The notes: a model not told the origin generated them from the sequence alone. DNA of 8,720 bases from an uncultured Clostridia bacterium (GCA_946405675.1 CAMJIC010000100.1:1-8720), one strand, 5' to 3'; counted from the first letter of the stretch, positions 1-6,476 are shown. Numbers and translations: made by a program.

Positions 1-29
1 TACATCTGACTTGTCCAAACGCTCATCTG
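1..29 (+). repeat. Left copy of a 29-bp direct repeat at the window ends
   Basis: Bases 1-29 are identical to bases 8692-8720. This copy lies downstream of the rsmI stop in non-coding DNA; bases 30-71 hold no recognised gene or terminator. Within it, 10-25 (CTTGTCCAAACGCTCA) also occurs inside the ricT repeat array at 2685-2700. Confidence 0.95.
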
Positions 30-71
30 CTGCGTTGGAAAGCCTCGCCGTAGTTTGCTGCAAGCCACGCC

Positions 72-992
72 TCACTCACCGGCTGTCCCGCCGGCAGTGC
101 TGTGACCTGCGGCAGCTTTCTCACCTGCCGGATCTGCTTCTTCATGATCCAGCAGCAGCCGGTATACCTCCCGCTTCGTCATCCCGCGGTCCTTTGCCAC
201 CGCCTTCATGGCCTCCTTACGGTCAAGGCCGCGCTCAAGATACTGCTGCATATGCGCCTCCAGACTGACGCCCTCACGGATCTCATCCTGTTTTTCCCGC
301 AGGATCTCCCTGCGGTCCCTGCCCCCGATCACCAGGACAAACTCCCCGCGGGGTTCATTTTCCTGATAAAATGAAACCGCCTGGCCCAAGGTCGTCCTTC
401 TGATCTCCTCATGCTTCTTCGTCAGTTCCCGGCAGACCGTCAGCGGCCTGTCTCCAAGCGTGTCCAGGAGCAATGCCAGCGTCCTGACGAGCCGGTGCGG
501 CGCTTCATACAGGACGATCGTACGCGTTTCCTCTTTCAGCTCCTCCAGAACCTGGCCGCGCTCTTTTTTCTCCGCCGGCAAAAAAGCCTCAAAGCAGAAC
601 CGGCGCGTTGCCAGTCCCGAGCTGATCAGCGCATTTACCGCCGCGCAGGCCCCCGGTACAGGGACGACCCGGATACCCGCGTCAAGCGCCAGCCGCACCA
701 GTACCTCCCCGGGATCGGATATGCCCGGCGTTCCGGCATCCGTAATGCAGGCGACATTCTTCCCGGCCAGCATCGCATCCACCAGCGTCTTCGCCTTGCT
801 GGTCTTATTATATTCATGGTAGCTGGTCATGGGCGTGTGGATCTCAAAATGATTCAGGAGCCGGATGCTCCCCCTTGTATCCTCCGCCGCGATCAGATCC
901 GCCTCCGAAAGGATCCTCACCCCACGGACACTCATGTCCTCCAGGTTCCCGATCGGCGTGGCGACCATGTACAGTATACCGCATTCAGCCAT
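72..992 (-). CDS. rsmI: 16S rRNA (cytidine(1402)-2'-O)-methyltransferase RsmI
   Basis: RsmI transfers a methyl group from S-adenosylmethionine to the 2'-O of C1402 in the decoding centre of 16S rRNA; it is a cytosolic member of the tetrapyrrole-methylase superfamily. The 306-residue product shows the family motifs in order: VATPIGNLEDMS (10-21), AAEDTR (35-40), TDAGTPGISDPG (84-95), PGACAA (113-118), YEAPHR (162-167) and REL (188-190). A C-terminal helical segment with RKEAMKAVAKDRGMTKREVY (258-277) matches the RsmI helix-turn-helix domain. The last ~20 residues are an Ala/Gly/Glu-rich low-complexity tail, probably not essential. The ATG at 992 lies inside the upstream methyltransferase gene (8-bp overlap), with AAGGG at 999-1003 six bases before it and GGAGG further upstream. 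It is the last gene of the ricT-trmN6-rsmI operon, the usual Bacillota context. Length and motifs are normal; identification is secure. Confidence 0.97.
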   Translation of the reverse strand: MAECGILYMVATPIGNLEDMSVRGVRILSEADLIAAEDTRGSIRLLNHFEIHTPMTSYHEYNKTSKAKTLVDAMLAGKNVACITDAGTPGISDPGEVLVRLALDAGIRVVPVPGACAAVNALISSGLATRRFCFEAFLPAEKKERGQVLEELKEETRTIVLYEAPHRLVRTLALLLDTLGDRPLTVCRELTKKHEEIRRTTLGQAVSFYQENEPRGEFVLVIGGRDRREILREKQDEIREGVSLEAHMQQYLERGLDRKEAMKAVAKDRGMTKREVYRLLLDHEEADPAGEKAAAGHSTAGGTAGE

Positions 993-1776
993 ACAGTGCC
1001 CTTACTTCCTCCGTATATACTCCTGCCTCCTGATAAATGACCAGCGGCCTTTCCACACGGACATACGTCCTGCCGCCCTTCGCCGCGTCGATCAGAACCA
1101 TCATTGCTTCCCTGTCAGAAAACGGGTGCACCATCCGCAGACCTTTGACTGCAAGAGCATGCCGCTCCATCGCCTGGAAAATATCTCCAAGCCTGTGGGG
1201 CCTGTGAACCATGTACAAGTGCCCGCCGGACTTCAGCGCATCCGCCGAAGATGCCGCCACATCATCGATCGTGCACAGCACCTCATGGCGTGCGATGGCC
1301 TTGTCCCGGCTTTCCCCCTTCAGGCCGCCCTGGCCTGTCATGTAAGGTGGATTCACCGTCACGCAGTCAAATGACCCGGGCAAAAGCTCCTCCATTTCCC
1401 CGTGCTGCCCTGCCGGCCCTGCAGCGAGCTTCCCTCTGCACACACTTCGGATATCGCCCTCCAGAAACCGGATCCGCCCATCCTGCCCATTCATGGCGGC
1501 ACTCCGCCGCGCCATATCGACAGATGCCGGATTGATTTCCACTCCCGTAAAATGAACGCTTCCTTCCGCCCGCAGCGCATCCGGAAGCCTCGCATCCATC
1601 AGGATCGGGACAACGCCATTTCCGGAGCAAAGATCCAGGACACGGCTGCCCCTCCGGACGCAAGCTCCGGCCCAGTAAGCCAGAAGCACCGCATCCATTC
1701 CGAAACAAAACAGATCCGGCCTCTGTATGATCCTGCATCCATTCCGCTGAAGATCATCGATCCGCTCATGCGCCAT
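985..1776 (-). CDS. TrmN6/YabB-type tRNA1(Val) adenine-37 N6-methyltransferase family protein
   Basis: A 263-residue class I SAM-dependent methyltransferase. Visible motifs are the SAM-binding motif I LDLCSGNG (47-54), an acidic residue ending strand 2 in FTGVEIN (76-82, E80), and the catalytic NPPY (142-145) typical of adenine N6-methyltransferases. The N-terminus carries FCFGMDAVLLA (23-33), characteristic of the TrmN6/YfiC/YabB family, whose E. coli member modifies A37 of tRNA1(Val). Function in this organism is inferred from family and context. A stretch at about 115-131 (Gly/Ala/Glu-rich) looks like a loop insertion. The ATG shares one base with the ricT stop in a TGATG arrangement, and no strong separate Shine-Dalgarno is visible, so translation is probably coupled to ricT. 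The 3' end overlaps rsmI by 8 bp. The yabA and yazA genes found around yabB in Bacillus are absent here. The substrate could be another tRNA or rRNA adenine. Confidence 0.9.
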   Translation of the reverse strand: MAHERIDDLQRNGCRIIQRPDLFCFGMDAVLLAYWAGACVRRGSRVLDLCSGNGVVPILMDARLPDALRAEGSVHFTGVEINPASVDMARRSAAMNGQDGRIRFLEGDIRSVCRGKLAAGPAGQHGEMEELLPGSFDCVTVNPPYMTGQGGLKGESRDKAIARHEVLCTIDDVAASSADALKSGGHLYMVHRPHRLGDIFQAMERHALAVKGLRMVHPFSDREAMMVLIDAAKGGRTYVRVERPLVIYQEAGVYTEEVRALYG

Positions 1777-3581
1777 CAGACACCATCCGTTTCATGGCCG
1801 GATTTCTCAGCGGACGCATCCTGTGTATGGTGCGGACGATGACGCTTATACTTCCTCGGCGCGCCCTTTCCTTCTCCGGAATCCGGACCGCCGGCTGCCT
1901 GACCCTCGCCATCAGCAAAAGAGTGCTCCACGCCCTCCGGCCCCGCACTTCTCCTGCGCCGCGGCCGCCTGTGTTCAGAACGTTCTCTCCGGTCCGTACG
2001 CTCGCCCTTATCAAAACGCTCACTGCGTTCCGGCCGCTCTGTACGTTCTCCACGCTCCGGCCTCTCCGTACGCTCTCCGCGCTCCAGCCTCTCTGTACGC
2101 TCTCCACGCTCCGGCTTCTCCGCACGTTCTCCGCGCTCCGGCCTCTCTGTACGCTCTCCGCGCTCCAGCCTCTCTATGCTATCTGCGTGCTCTGTCCGTT
2201 CACGCCTCTCAGAACGGTCACGCCGGGAACTCCGTTCACCACTGAATCCAGCATCCGAACGCTCATTTTTCTCACGCCTCTCGAAACGGGCGCCTTTCTC
2301 CTGACGTCCTGAAAGCTCCTCCTGGCCCTGCACATTCCTTCCCAGTCCAGGTCTCTGCATCCTCTCGCTCTTCTCCGGCCGCTCTCTGCGCACACCATGT
2401 TCAGTCCGCTCGCCTCTGTCTACACGCTCGGCCTTCTCGCCTCTGTCCACGCGCTCAGGCTTCTCAACCCTGTCACCACGCTCAGTCTTATCGATCCTGT
2501 CCACGCGCTCAGGCTTCTCGACCTTGTCACCACGCTCAGTCTTATCGCCCCTGTCCATGCGCTCAGGCTTTTCGATCCTGTCACCACGCTCAGGCTTCTC
2601 GCCTCTGTCCACGCGCTCAGGCTTCTCGACCCTGTCATCACGCTCAGACTTCTCGCCCTTGTCCATGCGCTCAACGTTCTCGCCCTTGTCCAAACGCTCA
2701 GGCTTCTCACCTCTGGCTGCACGTTCAGCCTTCGCCTTCTTGCCCTGCGCAGACGGATCCTTCTTCTTCTTCGGCCGGAACGTCAGATCCGCAACCGGGA
2801 AGGTCTCAAGCTCCTTCGTATCCCCTTCCTCGAACAGCACCCGCACCCTCTGGCGCAGGACATCCAGCTCCACGACCTTTCCGGACTGCCCATCCGCGGT
2901 GACCGCCTCCTCGCCCAGCTTCGGCATCCGCGCATTCAGGTACTCATACGTCGCCTCTTCATTTTTCAGGCAGCACATCAGCCTGCCGCAGGTACCGGAA
3001 ATCTTCGTAGGATTCAATGAAAGATTCTGCTCCTTCGCCATCTTAATGGAGACCGGCTGGAAGTCCCTCAGAAAAGTCGCGCAGCACAGCTCCCTGCCGC
3101 AGATCCCGATCCCGCCAAGCATCCTGGTCTCATCCCGCACACCGATCTGGCGCAGCTCAATCCGCACATGGAAAATGCCCGCAAGATCCTTCACCAGATT
3201 CCGGAAATCCACCCTGCCGTCAGCCGTAAAGTAAAACAGTACCTTACTTTCATCAAAGGAGTATTCCGCATCCACCACCTTCATGTCGAGCTTGTGCTCT
3301 CGCGCCTTCTCACGGCAGACACGCAGCGCTTCCTTCTCCTTGCCCCTGAGCATGTCGATCTTCTCTTCATCCTCCGCCGTCGCCTTCCGGTTCAGCGACC
3401 GCAGCGGCTGCTGGACAAGTTCTTCATCCACCATCTTCATACAGGTGGAAATGATCCCGTACTCCAGTCCCTTCGAGGTTTCCGCGATCACATGGTCTCC
3501 CATCTTCAATTCCAGGCCGTTCGGATCAAAATAATAAACCTTACCCGCGCTCCTGAATCTCACACCGACAATCCTAATCAT
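1776..3581 (-). CDS. ricT: RicT/YaaT PSP1-domain protein (RNase Y partner) with a long charged repeat tail
   Basis: RicT (YaaT) in Bacillus forms the Fe-S-bearing RicAFT complex, which partners RNase Y in mRNA maturation and promotes sporulation, competence and biofilm formation. The N-terminal ~270 residues of this 601-residue protein are a full PSP1/YaaT domain. It holds the conserved cysteine cluster C161, C166, C167, C198, C203 and C204 (motifs GICGRELCCATF and GTCGRLMCC), the expected Fe-S ligands. A typical RicT ends near residue 275. Here residues ~271-601 form a Glu/Arg/Lys/Asp-rich extension with two 9-residue repeat blocks (about 291-390 and 470-530), then a basic patch RRPRRRR (538-544). 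The extension is in frame, has no stop and ends at the TGATG junction with the methyltransferase gene, so it is part of the gene. AAGGG lies about 10 bases before ATG 3581. No clear promoter is seen in the 145-bp gap to mecA, so read-through from mecA is possible. The core identity is secure; the tail's function is unknown. Confidence 0.96.
   Translation of the reverse strand: MIRIVGVRFRSAGKVYYFDPNGLELKMGDHVIAETSKGLEYGIISTCMKMVDEELVQQPLRSLNRKATAEDEEKIDMLRGKEKEALRVCREKAREHKLDMKVVDAEYSFDESKVLFYFTADGRVDFRNLVKDLAGIFHVRIELRQIGVRDETRMLGGIGICGRELCCATFLRDFQPVSIKMAKEQNLSLNPTKISGTCGRLMCCLKNEEATYEYLNARMPKLGEEAVTADGQSGKVVELDVLRQRVRVLFEEGDTKELETFPVADLTFRPKKKKDPSAQGKKAKAERAARGEKPERLDKGENVERMDKGEKSERDDRVEKPERVDRGEKPERGDRIEKPERMDRGDKTERGDKVEKPERVDRIDKTERGDRVEKPERVDRGEKAERVDRGERTEHGVRRERPEKSERMQRPGLGRNVQGQEELSGRQEKGARFERREKNERSDAGFSGERSSRRDRSERRERTEHADSIERLERGERTERPERGERAEKPERGERTERLERGERTERPERGERTERPERSERFDKGERTDRRERSEHRRPRRRRSAGPEGVEHSFADGEGQAAGGPDSGEGKGAPRKYKRHRPHHTQDASAEKSGHETDGV
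1992..2174 (-). repeat. 27-bp coding tandem repeat block 2 in ricT (about 6-7 copies)
   Basis: A second array with the same nine-residue period, built on ERPERGERT (variants ERLERGERT, EKPERGERT, ERPERSERF), covers about residues 470-530 of RicT. It is separated from block 1 by roughly 80 residues of non-periodic but still Arg/Glu-rich sequence. Its units are more Arg/Glu-pure and more alike at DNA level than block 1, so it may be the younger expansion. It runs into the basic patch RRPRRRR near residue 540. Confidence 0.9.
2412..2711 (-). repeat. 27-bp coding tandem repeat block 1 in ricT (about 11 copies)
   Basis: Eleven successive units of nine residues, variants of GEKPERVDR (for example GEKPERLDK, GEKPERGDR, IEKPERMDR, GDKTERGDK, VEKPERVDR), occupy residues 291-390 of RicT. 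The period is 27 bp, a multiple of three, so copy-number changes would keep frame. The units alternate acidic and basic residues, giving a low-hydrophobicity polyampholyte that is probably disordered. Divergence between units at both DNA and protein level shows the array is not a recent pure duplication. Confidence 0.93.
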
Positions 3582-3648
3582 AAAACCAAATCCCTTATCT
3601 TGATCTCACAGCCGCCTGATCACATCCGCCCGGAAAGCATAGCAACAC

Positions 3649-3667
3649 GCCGCGCATCCAGCGCGGC
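3649..3667 (-). other. Strong GC-rich hairpin between mecA and ricT (possible attenuator or weak terminator)
   Basis: GCCGCGC (3649-3655) and GCGCGGC (3661-3667) are perfect inverted arms around a five-base loop. In minus-strand RNA the stem can extend to about 12 bp with two G-U pairs, reaching roughly 3644-3672. It lies about 55 bases after the mecA stop and 65 bases before the ricT start. The bases that follow it in the direction of transcription (GTTGCTATGC) are not a real U-tract, so a classical intrinsic terminator is doubtful. It could limit read-through from mecA or protect an mRNA end. Confidence 0.45.
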
Positions 3668-3726
3668 GCATTACAAACTATTATCCGCAGGATTTCCTGC
3701 CTCCCGGCTCACATGTCAGCCACATA

Positions 3727-4764
3727 TCAAACTTCACGCAGATGCTGCAATGCACTGTCCGCAACGATCACCCGCATATGCTCACGGAAAAACTCATCCA
3801 TTCCGGAAGAATAATCCATCGGCATCGAATACTCCGACAACACATTACAGATCCGGTTAAACTGCTCCGCATCCGTATCCGCCTTTCTGACAAGCAGATA
3901 AAATGCGCCATCATCCGGATTCTTGTAGAGCGTGTTCTCCCCGGAATACCCCTCCGGCACACGCTTCGACGCATCCAGGACATGCTCCAGGCTGCGGAAA
4001 AGATAGAACCGCGTATACCGGTACATCTCCTTCTCGATCGCCTCCCTGGAACGATCCGCCTCAGGCACAACACCATCTTTCGACACGCCAACCGCTCCAG
4101 GCACAGCGCCGCCTTTTCGCATGCTATCCGCTCCAGGCACAATGCCATCTCCTGGCATGCCATCCATTCCAGGCACAGCGCCGCCTTTTCGCATGCCATC
4201 CGCTCCAGGCACAGCACCGCCTTCCGGCATGCCATCCGTTCCAGGCACAACACCATTTTTCGCCGCTGCGCCCGCTTCCAGCGTCCCGTCTGCTTCCGCC
4301 ACGCCCGCTCCGGCATCGGACACATCCGGATCCCGTTCAGAAGACGCCCCCCTCAGCTCCTCGAGCTGCTTCGAAAAACGCCGGAGCAGATTCAGGATAT
4401 CATCCGCGCTGGAAAATGCAGGCACAGCTGACCCTTCCGCGCTTTTCTGATCGCCTTCCGTCTTCCCGGACTCGCCAAAGCCGGTCAGCTGATGGAACCG
4501 GGATTTCAATTCTCCCGGATCGTCCACCCTTGTAATGATCAGCACAAGCTGATCCTTTCCGGTCGGAACCGCCTCGATCATCAGCGGATTATTATTAAAG
4601 CTGAAATTCAATTCACGCGCCGCCCGGATCACCATATCCCTGAGCAGCCCACGCGCCTTCTCACCGCCGCAGACCAGCTCGGAAAGCCGGATCTTCCTTG
4701 ATTCAAGATCCTCCTTCGTCAGCACGCAACGGATCTGTCTGTCATTTATCTTTTCAATCTTCAT
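3727..4764 (-). CDS. mecA: MecA-family adaptor protein with an expanded repeat linker
   Basis: MecA proteins are cytosolic adaptors that deliver substrates (ComK in Bacillus) to the ClpC-ClpP protease through a C-terminal ClpC-binding domain. The 345-residue product begins MKIEKINDRQIRCVLTKEDL, the family's N-terminal substrate-binding pattern, followed by PLMIEAVPTGKDQLVLIITRVDDP (60-83). The C-terminal domain (about 247-345) has YRFxLFRSLE-like sequence, TLYKNPDDGAFYLLV, FNRICNVLSEYS and EHMRVIVADSALQHL, as in MecA. Bacillus MecA is about 218 residues; the surplus is an acidic/Gly-Ala linker (about 98-246) holding six 12-residue repeats. ATG 4764 is preceded by AAGGTGG (4775-4781) at ten bases, and a good promoter lies just upstream. 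Assignment rests on recognised sequence pattern at both ends; a more distant MecA paralogue with other substrates is equally possible. Confidence 0.87.
   Translation of the reverse strand: MKIEKINDRQIRCVLTKEDLESRKIRLSELVCGGEKARGLLRDMVIRAARELNFSFNNNPLMIEAVPTGKDQLVLIITRVDDPGELKSRFHQLTGFGESGKTEGDQKSAEGSAVPAFSSADDILNLLRRFSKQLEELRGASSERDPDVSDAGAGVAEADGTLEAGAAAKNGVVPGTDGMPEGGAVPGADGMRKGGAVPGMDGMPGDGIVPGADSMRKGGAVPGAVGVSKDGVVPEADRSREAIEKEMYRYTRFYLFRSLEHVLDASKRVPEGYSGENTLYKNPDDGAFYLLVRKADTDAEQFNRICNVLSEYSMPMDYSSGMDEFFREHMRVIVADSALQHLREV
4039..4254 (-). repeat. 36-bp coding tandem repeat in the mecA linker (6 copies)
   Basis: Six units of 12 residues follow one another at residues 171-242: GVVPGTDGMPEG, GAVPGADGMRKG, GAVPGMDGMPGD, GIVPGADSMRKG, GAVPGAVGVSKD and a degenerate GVVPEADRSREA. 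The period of 36 bp preserves frame. The Gly/Pro/Asp-rich units lie exactly between the two MecA domains, so copy number would tune linker length rather than break a fold. Confidence 0.93.
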
Positions 4765-4774
4765 ATTTGTATGC

Positions 4775-4818
4775 CCACCTTGTTGCCACCATTATATCGA
4801 CAGAGAAGATTTTGTAAA
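4775..4818 (-). promoter_or_regulatory. Predicted sigma-A-type promoter and RBS for the mecA-like gene
   Basis: On the minus strand, TTTACA (4818-4813) and a perfect TATAAT (4796-4791) are separated by 16 bases. The predicted start is near 4784, which leaves a very short leader of about 20 bases, nearly all taken up by the Shine-Dalgarno AAGGTGG (4781-4775). The match to the vegetative consensus is good; the promoter has not been tested. Confidence 0.7.
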
Positions 4819-4839
4819 GATAATTTTCTATGATACAAT
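4812..4839 (+). promoter_or_regulatory. Possible divergent promoter towards the decarboxylase gene
   Basis: TTGTAA (4812-4817), a 16-base spacer and TACAAT (4834-4839) form a plausible vegetative promoter on the plus strand. Its -35 box overlaps that of the mecA promoter on the other strand (4813-4818). Transcripts would start near 4846 and carry about 190 bases of leader containing the palindromic repeats before ATG 5040. One mismatch in each hexamer makes this weaker than the mecA promoter. Confidence 0.45.
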
Positions 4840-4857
4840 AACATTTGATACAAATCG

Positions 4858-4981
4858 GTTACAAGTCACGCCCCCGCCAGCGGGCGTCCTATGAGTGGTT
4901 GCAAGTCACACCCTGCCCACGTCACAGTTCACTGCCCGTCCGGACAGTGAACGGCAATCTGGCCAGGGCGTGACTTGTAAC
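4858..4981. repeat. Palindromic repeat element with 16-bp perfect terminal inverted repeats
   Basis: GTTACAAGTCACGCCC (4858-4873) is exactly complementary to GGGCGTGACTTGTAAC (4966-4981), 124 bp end to end. Inside are a small hairpin CCCGC-CA-GCGGG (4873-4884), a second copy of the left arm with two changes (GTTGCAAGTCACACCC, 4898-4913), and a hairpin with arms GTTCACTG (4927-4934) and CAGTGAAC (4945-4952). No reading frame of note is present. The nested palindromes and related copies at 4991-5016 and 6473-6524 point to a REP- or MITE-like dispersed repeat. No target-site duplication is evident. Confidence 0.8.
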
Positions 4982-4990
4982 TGGATAGTG

Positions 4991-5016
4991 TGCCGCCCCC
5001 TGACGGGGGGTGACTT
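4991..5016. repeat. Partial inverted copy of the palindromic repeat
   Basis: Read on the minus strand this segment gives AAGTCACCCCCCGTCAGGGG followed by GCGGC, which lines up with AAGTCACGCCCCCGCCAGCG plus GGCG at 4863-4886. It therefore looks like a truncated inverted copy of the same unit. Its stem is CCCCC (4996-5000), TGAC, GGGGG (5005-5009). The right side runs into GTGACTT, where a GTG codon at 5010 happens to be in frame with the decarboxylase. Confidence 0.65.
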
Positions 5017-5039
5017 TCATTCTTTCAACGACGAATCCC

Positions 5040-6476
5040 ATGACAATATACGAATCCCTTACCGCATACTGCTCCTCGGATGCCTATCCGTTCCACATGC
5101 CCGGCCACAAAAGGCGCGCGGCATTTCTCTGCGACCCATCCTCCATCGATATTACCGAAATAGACGGCTTCGACAACCTGCACCACGCAGACGGCATCCT
5201 GAAGGAAGCACAGGAAAGAGCCGCCAGGCTCTATGGAAGCCAGGAAACCCATTTTCTGGTAAATGGCAGCACCTCCGGCGTTCTCGCTGCGATCGGTGCC
5301 TGCACCCGGCCAGGCGACTGTATCCTGATGGCCAGGAACAGCCACCGCAGCGCCTACAACGCAGCCGCCCTGAACCGGCTCACCACCCTATATCTGTATC
5401 CACAGGCATACGGCAGCGGCATGGTCAGCGGCCCCATCGATCCGGAAAGTGTCGAAGCCGCCCTGAATCGCAACAAAGATATCCGCGCCGTTTTCCTGAC
5501 CTCCCCCACGTATGACGGTATGGTGTCAGATATCGCAAAGATCGCCCGGATCGCGCACAACCACCGCATTCCGCTGATCGTAGACGAAGCACATGGGGCA
5601 CATTTCGGAATGCACCCCATCTTCCCGGAATCCTCCGTAAGGCTCGGCGCAGACCTCGTGATCCACAGCCTGCACAAAACGCTCCCCGCACTCACCCAGA
5701 CCGCTCTCATCCATGTCAACGGCCCGCTCGTAAACCCGGGCCGCCTCCAAAGGCTGCTCAGCGTCTATCAGACCAGCAGCCCCAGTTATGTGCTCATGGC
5801 CTCCATCGATCAATGTATCCACCTTCTGTCCACACGTGGAAATGAACTCTTTGAAGCCTACGCCCGCCGCCTTTCCCGTTTCTACCGCGAAACAAAGCTG
5901 GCCAACCTCAAGCTCCCTGGCACGGATGACCCATCCCGGATCCTCATCTGCCCCGCCCCCAGGAATCATCCGGACAGCTTTACTGCCATGCAACTCTACG
6001 GAACACTCCGGGAACGTTTCCATCTGCAGCCCGAGATGGTCACTCCCTCCTATGTGCTCATGCTCTCCTCCGTCTGCGACGATGAAGACGGCTTCTCCCG
6101 CCTCACCCACGCACTCCGCGCGATCGACAGAGAAGCAGGCGCCGTCAGCGCGCCGGCAGTAACCATCCCGCTCCCGGATCCGCTCCCGGAACCCAGCCAT
6201 ACATCTCCACCCTCTGAGACTGACCATCCGGCAGATACCGGCTGTACAATCTCCCAGGCCCTCGATTCTGACACCGAAGCCATTGCATTTTCCAAAGCAG
6301 AAAACAGGATCTCTGCAGAATTCCTGACCATGTATCCGCCAGGGATCCCGCTCCTGGTGCCAGGAGAAATCATCACCGCCGGCCTCATCCGCCGGATCCT
6401 TACACTCAAAGAAAAAGGATATACCCTGACCGGAACCGAAGACCACACCCTGCGCATGATCCGTGTTATACTGTGA
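5040..6476 (+). CDS. Orn/Lys/Arg decarboxylase family PLP enzyme (YaaO-like)
   Basis: A fold-type I, PLP-dependent enzyme of the Orn/Lys/Arg decarboxylase group III family, expected to decarboxylate a basic amino acid to a polyamine precursor (agmatine, cadaverine or putrescine); which substrate cannot be told from sequence. Counted from ATG 5040 (478 residues): YPFHMPGHKR (16-25), DITEIDGFDNLH (37-48), VNGSTSG (74-80), VDEAHGAHFG (181-190) and SLHKTL (210-215), with K213 the likely Schiff-base lysine. The C-terminal domain has YPPGIPLLVPGE (432-443) of the family. A Pro/Ser/Thr-rich linker (about 370-405) separates the domains. The start is uncertain: ATG 5040 best fits the family N-terminus (MTIYESLTAY) but has no Shine-Dalgarno; GTG 5010 lies in the repeat and adds ten unlike residues. 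The position before a nucleotide kinase and holB matches yaaO in Bacillus. Confidence 0.92.
   Translation: MTIYESLTAYCSSDAYPFHMPGHKRRAAFLCDPSSIDITEIDGFDNLHHADGILKEAQERAARLYGSQETHFLVNGSTSGVLAAIGACTRPGDCILMARNSHRSAYNAAALNRLTTLYLYPQAYGSGMVSGPIDPESVEAALNRNKDIRAVFLTSPTYDGMVSDIAKIARIAHNHRIPLIVDEAHGAHFGMHPIFPESSVRLGADLVIHSLHKTLPALTQTALIHVNGPLVNPGRLQRLLSVYQTSSPSYVLMASIDQCIHLLSTRGNELFEAYARRLSRFYRETKLANLKLPGTDDPSRILICPAPRNHPDSFTAMQLYGTLRERFHLQPEMVTPSYVLMLSSVCDDEDGFSRLTHALRAIDREAGAVSAPAVTIPLPDPLPEPSHTSPPSETDHPADTGCTISQALDSDTEAIAFSKAENRISAEFLTMYPPGIPLLVPGEIITAGLIRRILTLKEKGYTLTGTEDHTLRMIRVIL

Noticed and set aside
411..1842. Plus-strand open frames over rsmI and the methyltransferase gene
   Set aside because: Arg/Pro-rich products without motifs, lying opposite two well-supported genes.
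1992..2711. CRISPR-like appearance of regularly spaced repeats
   Set aside because: The units are contiguous with no unique spacers, vary internally, and are in frame with RicT. They are coding tandem repeats.
1794..3020. Long plus-strand open frames opposite ricT with Leu/Ala/Pro-rich repeats
   Set aside because: The 27-bp period is a multiple of three, so every frame over the array stays open and looks repetitive. The minus-strand frame contains the conserved RicT domain; the plus frames match nothing and lack sensible starts.
4121..4450. Plus-strand PGTAPPF-type repeat frame over the mecA linker
   Set aside because: Shadow of the 36-bp coding repeat; the minus frame connects two recognised MecA domains.
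5010..5012. GTG as the decarboxylase start
   Set aside because: It lies within the palindromic repeat with no spacing to the G-run, and the ten added residues do not fit the family N-terminus. Not fully excluded.
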